Part shown: positions 1-5,573 of the stretch, piece by piece
Position numbering within the stretch: the first letter of the stretch is position 1
Layout of the letters: each line of letters opens with the position of its first letter
From: Bacillota bacterium
Lineage (GTDB): Bacteria > Bacillota > Dethiobacteria > DTU022
Assembly (NCBI GenBank): GCA_012797095.1
Contig: JAAZPS010000324.1
Location: 1 to 5,872, forward strand
Reading direction: 5' to 3'
Length of the DNA: 5,872 nucleotides
Position numbers and translations under genes: made by a program
Notes under the pieces: generated by a model
The model's database searches: none
The model's input: only the letters and a program-made list of their open reading frames with translations
What the model was told of the DNA's origin: nothing

Positions 1-278
1 ACCTGCGGATCTATATCAAGGTGAAGGATAACCGCCTTACGAAGATAAGATTTGAAGTTTACGGCTGCCCGGCAGCGATCGCCACGACGAGCCTTCTCAC
101 GGAGATGGCTCTGGGGAAGACCCTCGAGGAGGCCCTGGAGATCAGGCCGCAGGATGTTGCCGGGGCGCTGGGCGGGCTTTCAGCGGTCAAGATGCACTGC
201 TCGAACCTGGGAACAGCGGCCCTGTACCAGGCAATCTGTCTGTACCGGCAGCAGCAGGAGCGGTCGCAAGGGCGGTAG
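1..278 (+). CDS. NifU/IscU-type iron-sulfur cluster assembly scaffold (5' truncated)
   Basis: The frame is open from the first base and ends at TAG 276-278. It shows the last 91 residues of a NifU N-terminal/IscU-like scaffold, a cytoplasmic protein that assembles Fe-S clusters on three conserved cysteines before passing them to apo-proteins. Two of the three cysteines are visible, in GCPAAIA and in KMHCSNLG; the first, with its neighbouring Asp, would lie in the roughly 40 residues lost to the left. The GTG at 21 looks like a start but is internal: the codons before it read LRIYIK, which continues the family's conserved strand (IYIKVKDNR). The protein stops soon after the third cysteine, so it is a stand-alone scaffold without the ferredoxin-like or C-terminal domains of full NifU. 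It lies 73 bp before the metallo-hydrolase gene and may be co-transcribed with it. The family call is firm; the cluster recipient is unknown. Confidence 0.88.
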   Translation, partial: LRIYIKVKDNRLTKIRFEVYGCPAAIATTSLLTEMALGKTLEEALEIRPQDVAGALGGLSAVKMHCSNLGTAALYQAICLYRQQQERSQGR

Positions 279-331
279 CGCTTTTTCCTGGAGCCACCGG
301 GAGAACCGCTCTTTTGGAGGAAAGAAAGGGC

Positions 332-355
332 GTGATCGTATCACAGTTGAAGTGA
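332..355 (+). other. Possible seven-codon leader ORF coupled to the downstream gene
   Basis: GTG 332 is followed by six sense codons and TGA 353-355 (MIVSQLK). The TGA overlaps the inferred GTG 352 start of the next gene as GTGA, the classic geometry of translational coupling. A GGAGG at 316-320 lies 11 nt before GTG 332 but 31 nt before GTG 352, too far to serve the latter directly. The inverted repeat GTGAT-cgt-ATCAC (332-344) covers the leader start. It could also be a chance ORF, or the trace of a frameshift that separated the original start from the gene. Confidence 0.3.
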
Positions 356-1188
356 CCATAACCACGATCTGTGAAAACAGGAGCCCCCGTGCCGGCCTTC
401 TGGGCGAGCACGGGCTGGCTGTACTTCTCGAGGCGGGGGGGCGGCGGATCCTTTTCGATACCGGAGCCGGCGCAACACTGCAGGGAAATGCCGGGGCGCT
501 CGGGCTGGATCTCGGTTCCATTGACGCCGTCTTTTTGAGCCACGGCCATTACGATCATACCGGCGGCCTGGAGCAGGTTTTGACGATGCGGGGAGCCGCA
601 GCCGTGCCGGTCTACGGTCACCCTGCCATCTTCGGGGAGAAATATATCTCTTCGGGAGGACAGGAATCCCGCTATATCGGTATGCCCCGGAGGCGGGCAG
701 AGCTGGAGGCGCTGGGGGCGGTTTTCCACCTCAGCCGCGATCCGCTCACCCTGGGTCCGGGAATCCGTTCTACCGGAGAGATCCCCCGGAACGGGGGCAA
801 AGAGGCTCCGGGACCTTTATTTTTGCTCAAAGAGGGCGGCCGCCTGGTTGAAGATCCGCTTCATGACGACCAGGCTCTGTTTGTTGAAAGCAGCGCCGGG
901 GTGATCGTTCTGCTCGGCTGTGCCCACGCCGGCCTTGTTGAGACCCTCGATCATATCCTGACGCTCACCGGGGCCGACCGCCTCCACGCTGTTTTGGGCG
1001 GCACCCACCTGCTCCATACCCCGGAAGAGCGGCTGACAGCGGTGCTCACCGATCTGAAGCGTTTTGACATGGGGATGATCGCTCCCTGCCACTGCACCGG
1101 TCTGGGGGCCAGCTGCGCCCTGCGCCGGGCTTACGGGAAAAGATATCTCGAGCAGCAGGTCGGTACCATCTTCCAGTTCCCTTCATGA
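352..1188 (+). CDS. Metallo-beta-lactamase-fold metal-dependent hydrolase, COG1237 type
   Basis: The 278-residue protein has the metal-binding core HGHYDH (His64, His66, Asp68, His69) followed by TGG, a GCAHAGLVETL segment with His192, a GGTHL segment with His219, and a C-terminal PCHCTG with His247. This set, and the length, match the COG1237 branch of the superfamily, often annotated as dihydropterin-ribofuranosyl-aminobenzene-phosphate synthase-like after an archaeal methanopterin enzyme; that label should not be read as the reaction here. No signal peptide is seen, so it is probably cytoplasmic. The frame is open much further upstream (an ATG at 52), but that stretch overlaps the NifU-like gene and has no family character. 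Family proteins begin as MTITTICEN does, which fits GTG 352. GTG 352 has no good Shine-Dalgarno of its own and may depend on coupling to the leader ORF. The neighbouring Fe-S scaffold hints at a redox or metallocofactor context, but the substrate is unknown. Confidence 0.85.
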   Translation: MTITTICENRSPRAGLLGEHGLAVLLEAGGRRILFDTGAGATLQGNAGALGLDLGSIDAVFLSHGHYDHTGGLEQVLTMRGAAAVPVYGHPAIFGEKYISSGGQESRYIGMPRRRAELEALGAVFHLSRDPLTLGPGIRSTGEIPRNGGKEAPGPLFLLKEGGRLVEDPLHDDQALFVESSAGVIVLLGCAHAGLVETLDHILTLTGADRLHAVLGGTHLLHTPEERLTAVLTDLKRFDMGMIAPCHCTGLGASCALRRAYGKRYLEQQVGTIFQFPS

Positions 1189-1267
1189 TGGTGTATTGGA
1201 CTGTCGAGCGACCCTTTTGCTGACTGTTTGCAGAATCGCCTTGCCGTCCCCCATTCCTCACGATTTT

Positions 1268-1296
1268 TTGCCACGGTGCGCCGGGTCAGGTATAAT
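1268..1296 (+). promoter_or_regulatory. Sigma-A-type promoter for the second metallo-hydrolase gene
   Basis: A -35 element TTGCCA (1268-1273, five of six consensus bases) lies 17 bp from a perfect -10 TATAAT (1291-1296). The start of transcription would fall near 1303, leaving a leader of about 150 nt before the gene at 1454. Between the previous stop (1188) and this promoter I see no gene and no convincing terminator. Confidence 0.75.
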
Positions 1297-1302
1297 ATGA
1301 TA

Positions 1303-1324
1303 AATTGGAAAAGTTCCTCCAATT
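1303..1324 (+). other. Hairpin at the 5' end of the leader RNA
   Basis: AATTGGA (1303-1309) and TCCAATT (1318-1324) form a perfect 7-bp stem with an 8-nt loop, beginning at the predicted transcription start. The loop and 3' arm contain CCTCC (1316-1320), which could instead pair with GGAGG at 1354-1358 inside the next hairpin. A 5'-end hairpin can protect mRNA or form part of a regulatory fold; the sequence does not decide which. Confidence 0.45.
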
Positions 1325-1348
1325 CCAGCGTAAAAAAAGCGCGCTTCG

Positions 1349-1389
1349 CTGCCGGAGGCCGATCGCTGTTTCGGAGCGATCTCCGGCGG
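1349..1389 (+). other. Large hairpin in the leader RNA
   Basis: GCCGGA (1351-1356) pairs with TCCGGC (1382-1387), and GATCGCT (1361-1367) pairs with AGCGATC (1375-1381). This gives 13 perfect pairs interrupted only by a four-base bulge GGCC (1357-1360), around a 7-nt loop. A wobble pair and a C-G pair can extend the base. No T-tract follows, so it is not an intrinsic terminator. I do not recognise a known riboswitch or T-box motif. It ends 64 nt before the ATG at 1454 and leaves the Shine-Dalgarno free in this fold. Confidence 0.55.
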
Positions 1390-1453
1390 GGTAGAGAACA
1401 GATGTAGCTGTTAATGTTTTGAGGTAAAATCTGCCAGCCAAAGGAGCCAAGTC

Positions 1454-2434
1454 ATGAGCAAACCATTTATCGAAAAGGTCTTGCCCGGGCTGTACCGGGC
1501 GGAGATCCCCCTGCCGAGAAATCCGCTCAAGGCGACCAACTCTTACCTGATCAAGGACCGGGAGCGGAACCTGATCATCGATACGGGGATGAATCGCAAG
1601 GAATGTCTGGAGGCCTTTACCGCGGTGTTAAAGGAGCTGGAGATCGACCTTTCGCGGACCGATCTGTTCATCACCCACCTGCATGCTGATCATCTCGGCC
1701 TGGTCAGCGAGCTGAAAGAACCGGCCACCCGGATATTCTTTAACCGGCTGGACGCGGTTATTGCCGAGTTCAGCGATCTCTGGAGACATTTTTTCAATGT
1801 GGCCCTGAAACATGGATTTAAAGAGCAGGAGCTGCTGGAATCCCTCACCAGGCACCCGGGGTACCGCTACAGCCCCAGCGGGCCCGTCGAATACGAGTAT
1901 CTTGCCGAAGGGGATCAGCTGGCCTACGGTCCCTACACCTTCACCTGCGTTCATACCCCCGGCCATACCCCCGGCCACCTCTGCCTCTACGATCGGTCTA
2001 AAAAGCTGTTTGTTTCCGGCGACCATATCCTTGGTGATATCACCCCCAATATCTCGGCCTGGGACGATGCCAGCAATCCCCTGGAGCAGTACCTGCAGAG
2101 CCTGGATAAAGTGCAGCAGATGGAGATCGATCTCGTCTTGCCCGGTCACCGGCGGCTGGTTCCCGACAGCCGGGGAAGGATCGCCGAGCTGAAAAGGCAC
2201 CACGACGAGAGACTGCAGGAGGTTCTCGAGATCATTGAAGCGGAGGGACCGGCCAGCGCTTACCGGATCGCCTCGCAGATGCAATGGGATATCGAGACCG
2301 AGAACTGGGAGAGCTTTCCCATCGCCCAGAAATGGTTTGCCATCGGGGAGGCGCTCGCCCATCTGCGTTACCTGGAAGCGAAGGGGAGGATCCGGCGGAG
2401 GGAACATAGCGGGACTTTCCTGTTCTATTCCTGA
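1454..2434 (+). CDS. Metallo-beta-lactamase-fold hydrolase with C-terminal winged helix
   Basis: The 326-residue protein begins at an ATG with a good Shine-Dalgarno, AAGGAG, 7 nt upstream. The metal site is complete: THLHADH (His75, His77, Asp79, His80), HTPGHTPGH (His167, His171, His175), SGDH (Asp190) and PGH (His232). This is the glyoxalase II/RNase Z-like arrangement, expected to bind two metal ions. Residues from about 255 to the end resemble the winged-helix domain often attached to this branch (BLACT_WH; LACTB2-like and Bacillus YqjP-like proteins), including AHLRYLEAKGRIRRRE before a final beta strand. It has no signal peptide and is probably a cytoplasmic ester, thioester or phosphodiester hydrolase; the substrate is not known. 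Despite the shared fold it is not a recent duplicate of the 352-1188 gene, because motifs, length and C-terminus differ. It appears to be a single-gene unit driven by the promoter at 1268, with a long structured leader. Confidence 0.88.
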   Translation: MSKPFIEKVLPGLYRAEIPLPRNPLKATNSYLIKDRERNLIIDTGMNRKECLEAFTAVLKELEIDLSRTDLFITHLHADHLGLVSELKEPATRIFFNRLDAVIAEFSDLWRHFFNVALKHGFKEQELLESLTRHPGYRYSPSGPVEYEYLAEGDQLAYGPYTFTCVHTPGHTPGHLCLYDRSKKLFVSGDHILGDITPNISAWDDASNPLEQYLQSLDKVQQMEIDLVLPGHRRLVPDSRGRIAELKRHHDERLQEVLEIIEAEGPASAYRIASQMQWDIETENWESFPIAQKWFAIGEALAHLRYLEAKGRIRRREHSGTFLFYS

Positions 2435-2456
2435 AAAAGAGGCAGGCTCTGTTTTT
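2434..2456 (+). terminator. Weak terminator-like hairpin after the metallo-hydrolase gene
   Basis: AAAAAGAG (2434-2441) can pair with CTCT-g-TTTTT (2447-2456) around a GCAGG loop. The core is only four pairs (AGAG/CTCT), plus A-T pairs across a bulged G, and ends in five T residues. It starts at the last base of the stop codon. The position suits an intrinsic terminator but the stem is weak. Confidence 0.25.
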
Positions 2457-2532
2457 ACCGATCGATCCATGGCCGCGGCTAATTATCCCGGCAAATATTT
2501 TCGATAAAAGATGATCTCTTTCCGGAAGGAAA

Positions 2533-2564
2533 TTGTCCGAGGGAGTCGAATTATGCTCTATAAT
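2533..2564 (+). promoter_or_regulatory. Probable promoter of the ftsEX operon
   Basis: A perfect -10 TATAAT lies at 2559-2564. The best -35 candidate is TTGTCC (2533-2538), 20 bp upstream, which is longer than ideal, so the promoter may be weak or need an activator. Transcription would start near 2571, giving a very short leader that already contains the ftsE Shine-Dalgarno. The rest of the 155-bp gap holds a small TTTCC/GGAAA inverted repeat (2519-2532) and no gene. Confidence 0.45.
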
Positions 2565-2574
2565 GCAATAATGG

Positions 2575-2583
2575 AAAGAGGTG
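2575..2583 (+). promoter_or_regulatory. Ribosome binding site that sets the ftsE start at TTG 2590
   Basis: AAAGAGGTG matches eight of nine bases of the ideal AAGGAGGTG and lies 6 nt before TTG 2590. The GTG at 2581 is part of this site, so it is unlikely to be the start. The next ATG, at 2599, is 15 nt from it and would remove the conserved first residues. Confidence 0.65.
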
Positions 2584-2589
2584 CCGTTT

Positions 2590-3279
2590 TTGATCAGGAT
2601 GGAAGCGGTCTCCAAGACCTATAGACCTGGAGGCACCCCGGCGCTGTCTGAACTTGATCTTCAGATCGGCCGGGGTGAATTTGTTTTTCTGGTCGGCCCG
2701 AGCGGGGCAGGGAAAACAACCTTGATCAAGCTGATTTCGCGTGAGGAGATGCCCACAGTGGGCCGGATCGAGTTTCTGGAAAACGATACCGCCGCCTACC
2801 GGGAGCCGGAGCTGCTGCAGCACCGGCGGCGGATGGGCCTGGTCTTTCAGGACTATCGCCTGCTGAAAAGCAAGACCATCTCTGAAAATGTCGCCCTGGC
2901 CCTGGAGGTTGTCGGGCGCCCGCCCCGGGAGATCAGGGAGAGGGTTCCCGCAGCCCTGGCCCGGGTGGGCCTGACCGGAAAGGAGAACTCTTTTCCCGAT
3001 GAGCTGTCCGGGGGGGAGCAGCAGCGGGCCGGTATTGCCCGGGCAATCGTCAGGGAGCCGTTGCTGATCCTGGCGGACGAGCCCACGGGCAACGTTGATC
3101 GTAAAACGGCGCGGGGGTTGATGGAGCTTTTCGAAACGATAAATGGCGACGGCACCACGGTGATCATCGCCACGCATGCCTGGGACCTGGTCGACCGTCT
3201 GAAAAAAAGGGTGATCACCCTGGAAAAAGGGCGGATTACCGGAGATGAAGAGCAGGGGAGCTACGGCGATGTTCATTAA
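2590..3279 (+). CDS. ftsE: Cell-division ABC transporter ATP-binding protein FtsE
   Basis: The 229-residue protein is the cytoplasmic ATPase of FtsEX, which works at the membrane with FtsX to control cell-wall hydrolysis during division or elongation. All ABC motifs are present: Walker A GPSGAGKT (36-43), Q-loop Gln87 in VFQDYRLL, signature LSGGEQQ (139-145), Walker B ending ADEP (Asp163, Glu164) and the H-loop His196 in ATHAW. The stretch GEFVFLVGPSGAGKTT and the Q-loop context are typical of FtsE rather than of other small ABC ATPases. The TTG start is preferred because it has an excellent Shine-Dalgarno, gives the family N-terminus (MIRMEAVSKTY) and yields the usual length of about 228 residues. 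The 3' end overlaps ftsX by 11 nt, so the two are almost certainly translated together. Confidence 0.95.
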   Translation: MIRMEAVSKTYRPGGTPALSELDLQIGRGEFVFLVGPSGAGKTTLIKLISREEMPTVGRIEFLENDTAAYREPELLQHRRRMGLVFQDYRLLKSKTISENVALALEVVGRPPREIRERVPAALARVGLTGKENSFPDELSGGEQQRAGIARAIVREPLLILADEPTGNVDRKTARGLMELFETINGDGTTVIIATHAWDLVDRLKKRVITLEKGRITGDEEQGSYGDVH

Positions 3280-4153
3280 TTACCTGAAATACTGTCTTCG
3301 ACAAGCGGTAGTCTCCGTCTCACGGAACCGGTGGCTGGCCCTGGTCTCCGCCGGCATGATCGCCGTCTCTCTGGCAATTCTGGGTGGCTTTCTTCTCGCT
3401 GCGCTCAATATGAATCAGGTTATGCGGAATGTTCAGTCGAACCTGGAGATCGCCATTTTTTTGAGCAAATCAGCCGATATCTCCGAACTGGAGAGCAGGA
3501 TCGGTCAGCTGGACGGGGTGTCCAGCTGCCGGTTCGTGGACCGGCATCACGGGCTAGAGGAATTTGGCCGGTCGCTGGGTGACGCAGCGCTTCTCGAGGA
3601 GCTGACTGGTGAAAACAATCCCCTGCCCGATGCCTTCAGGGTACGGGGCACCTCGATGGAGCTGATTCCCTGGTTGGCCGGGCAGATCGAGCAATTTCCG
3701 GGGGTGGAATCGGTTGATTACGGGGGTGAGCTGGTTCGGAGCATCACCCGGCTTTCGGGATTGCTGAACCGTTTCTCCATCACCATAAGCGCCCTGCTGG
3801 CGGTGGGGGCGATCTTCCTGGTCGGGACAACCATCCGCCTGTCGGTGGTGATCCGTCAGGAAGAGATCGGGATCATGAAGCACCTCGGGGCGAGCAACTG
3901 GTTTATCCGGCTGCCCTTCTTGCTGGAGGGCCTGGCCATAGGGTTTGCCGGCACCCTGGTTTCACTCACGGTCATGGGGTTGGTCTACTACCGCCTGGCC
4001 GCTTTTCTGAGCCAAAAATCACCGCTGTTTTTCCTCCAGCCGGTGATGGATGGGGGCCTGCTTTTTCTGGTTTTTGGGGGTCTGCTGCTTCTGGGGGTGG
4101 CCATGGGAGGCCTGGGCAGTATCTTTTCGATTCGCCGCTTCCTGAAAGTCTAG
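3269..4153 (+). CDS. ftsX: Cell-division membrane protein FtsX
   Basis: The 294-residue protein is the membrane subunit of FtsEX. It has the family layout: a short cytoplasmic N-terminus with RNRW (19-22), TM1 at about 23-46, an external loop of roughly 120 residues (about 47-168), TM2 at about 169-190, the cytoplasmic coupling segment RQEEIGIMKHLGASNWFIR, TM3 at about 217-240, a short second external loop, TM4 at about 261-285 and a basic tail. FtsX carries the ATP-driven change of FtsE through the membrane; in Streptococcus, Bacillus and mycobacteria the large loop contacts a coiled-coil hydrolase outside. The ATG at 3269 lies 8 nt after AGGGGAG and inside the end of ftsE. An in-frame ATG at 3245 would add eight residues lacking family character and a longer overlap. 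The gene downstream encodes the likely external partner. Confidence 0.95.
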   Translation: MFINYLKYCLRQAVVSVSRNRWLALVSAGMIAVSLAILGGFLLAALNMNQVMRNVQSNLEIAIFLSKSADISELESRIGQLDGVSSCRFVDRHHGLEEFGRSLGDAALLEELTGENNPLPDAFRVRGTSMELIPWLAGQIEQFPGVESVDYGGELVRSITRLSGLLNRFSITISALLAVGAIFLVGTTIRLSVVIRQEEIGIMKHLGASNWFIRLPFLLEGLAIGFAGTLVSLTVMGLVYYRLAAFLSQKSPLFFLQPVMDGGLLFLVFGGLLLLGVAMGGLGSIFSIRRFLKV

Positions 4154-4175
4154 CTGGAGAGGAGACTGAGCCGGG

Positions 4176-5573
4176 ATGCGCCTTTCGCGCATTGTTTTTC
4201 TTTTCAATCTGCTGCTGATTACGCTGCTCCTGTTGGTGGGCGCCGTTCAACCCCGGCCGGTCTGGGGACGAAATGGCGGCAGCCCGGGTCCGACCGAGAT
4301 CACGGAGCTGGAGGATATCATCGAGGCCCTCGATGAGTCGATCGAGAACAGCCGGCGCACCATCGATCGGCTGGCCGCACAGATCGAGTCGACGGAGAGG
4401 GAGATGGTACGGACAGAAGAGGAGATCGCCGACGCCGGGGTCAGGCTCAGCGCGAGCACCAGGCTTTTTGGCAGGCGTGTGCGAAGCGCCTATATGAACG
4501 GGGGTATCGCTTATCTGGAGATACTGCTCAGCGCGGACAACTTTGGCGATCTGATCCTGCGCTCGGCCTATCTGAAAAGAATTCTGGAGCGCGATACGAA
4601 ACTGATCGCCTCGATCAAGCGTGAACGGGCGCTGATCGAGCAGCGGAAAGAGGCTGTCGAAGAGCAGGGGCGGAAACTGGCCGGCCTGATGGAGCAGGCC
4701 CGGGCGGAGCACGGGACAATGCTGGCCCAACGGCAGGAGAAGGAGAAACTGCTCAAGGAGACCGTGGAGAGAACGGCGGGTTATGAACCGGTCTACGGCG
4801 TTGTTCTCGATAACAGCAGCCAGGCTAGGCCGCAGTCCGGGCTGGCCGAGGCGAGCATTGTTTATGAATTTGAAGTTGAGGGTAAAGTGACCAGATACCT
4901 GGCCCTATTCTCGGTCTTTCCGGTCAAGGTCGGTCCGATCCGCAGCGCCAGAACCCACAGCATCCAGCTTGCTCTGGAAAACAGGGTCCACTATATCTAC
5001 GCCAGCGGATCCAGCGATGTTCGCGAGACGATCATGGCGACCCCGGGTTTCAAGAATACCAACGCTCTTTTCGGGGGCAGCGCCGCATTTTACCGGAGCA
5101 GCGATCGCAAGGCACCGCACAATCTATATGTCAATCTGGCCCAGCTGGGCAAGGAACCTCCCTCGAGTGTGATCCTGGTCCGGCCCGCCTTTCTGGGGCG
5201 GGAGGGGCAGCCCGGTTCAACGATATCCCTGGAGTACAATTCATTTACAAAGATAAAGTACAGCTACCGTCCGGATAAGCGGGATTATCTGCGCTACCTG
5301 AACGGCCAGGTACACCGGGACAGTTCCGGTAAGGAGATCACGGCCCGCAATATCCTGATCCAGTATGTGCCCCACTATATCGATCCCCAGGGAAGGCCCA
5401 CGCCCAACCTGATCGGCTCGGGAACCGTCGAGTTTTATTCCATGGGGCAGCGTTTCAACGGCACCTGGCGGAAAGAGGGCGCGGCATCACCGACCCGGTT
5501 TTTCTATTCAGACGGTCAGCCCATCGAGATGGTCTACGGCCGCACCTGGATCCAGATCGCCCGCGGCCGCTAG
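4176..5573 (+). CDS. Secreted PcsB/EnvC-like coiled-coil protein with C-terminal DUF3048 (YerB-type) domain
   Basis: The 465-residue protein starts at an ATG 22 bp after ftsX, with AGGAG 11 nt upstream. Residues 1-31 form a signal peptide: basic MRLSR, a long Leu-rich core, and likely cleavage after VWG. There is no lipobox, and the protein has no cysteine at all. Residues 41 to about 200 form a two-helix coiled coil with the central segment RRVRSAYMNGGIAYLEILLS and the following NFGDLILRSAYLKRI, typical of the N-terminal domain of PcsB, CwlO and EnvC, partners of FtsX. From about 203 it changes to DUF3048: LDNSSQARPQSGL (Asp212), VYEFEVEG (Glu231, Glu233), VGPIRSAR (Arg256, Arg259), KAPHNLY (His315), then the C-terminal half of the family from about 340, ending in GRTWIQIARG. 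DUF3048 is known from the Bacillus lipoprotein YerB; I know of no established activity. No M23, CHAP, NlpC/P60 or SH3 region is present. I infer that FtsEX controls this protein at the cell surface. Confidence 0.82.
   Translation: MRLSRIVFLFNLLLITLLLLVGAVQPRPVWGRNGGSPGPTEITELEDIIEALDESIENSRRTIDRLAAQIESTEREMVRTEEEIADAGVRLSASTRLFGRRVRSAYMNGGIAYLEILLSADNFGDLILRSAYLKRILERDTKLIASIKRERALIEQRKEAVEEQGRKLAGLMEQARAEHGTMLAQRQEKEKLLKETVERTAGYEPVYGVVLDNSSQARPQSGLAEASIVYEFEVEGKVTRYLALFSVFPVKVGPIRSARTHSIQLALENRVHYIYASGSSDVRETIMATPGFKNTNALFGGSAAFYRSSDRKAPHNLYVNLAQLGKEPPSSVILVRPAFLGREGQPGSTISLEYNSFTKIKYSYRPDKRDYLRYLNGQVHRDSSGKEITARNILIQYVPHYIDPQGRPTPNLIGSGTVEFYSMGQRFNGTWRKEGAASPTRFFYSDGQPIEMVYGRTWIQIARGR

Noticed and set aside
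52..351. The hydrolase reading frame stays open upstream to an ATG at 52, suggesting a 378-residue protein.
   Set aside because: The first 100 residues are Arg/Ser-rich, out-of-frame reading of the well-supported NifU-like gene and show no family character; recognisable hydrolase sequence begins at GTG 352.
187..729. A 180-codon open frame on the minus strand, and similar minus-strand frames at 1628-2470, 2551-3276 and 3972-4730.
   Set aside because: Each lies opposite a gene with complete family motifs on the + strand, and none shows a recognisable domain; such frames are common opposite GC-rich codons.
1338..1350. A small AGCG/CGCT hairpin next to a run of A residues, considered as a terminator on the opposite strand.
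   Set aside because: The stem is only four pairs and no minus-strand gene ends nearby.
1952..1976. A perfect 12-bp tandem repeat, CATACCCCCGGC twice.
   Set aside because: It encodes the HTPGHTPGH metal-binding motif that is standard in this hydrolase family, so the repeat follows from the protein motif and is not a separate element.
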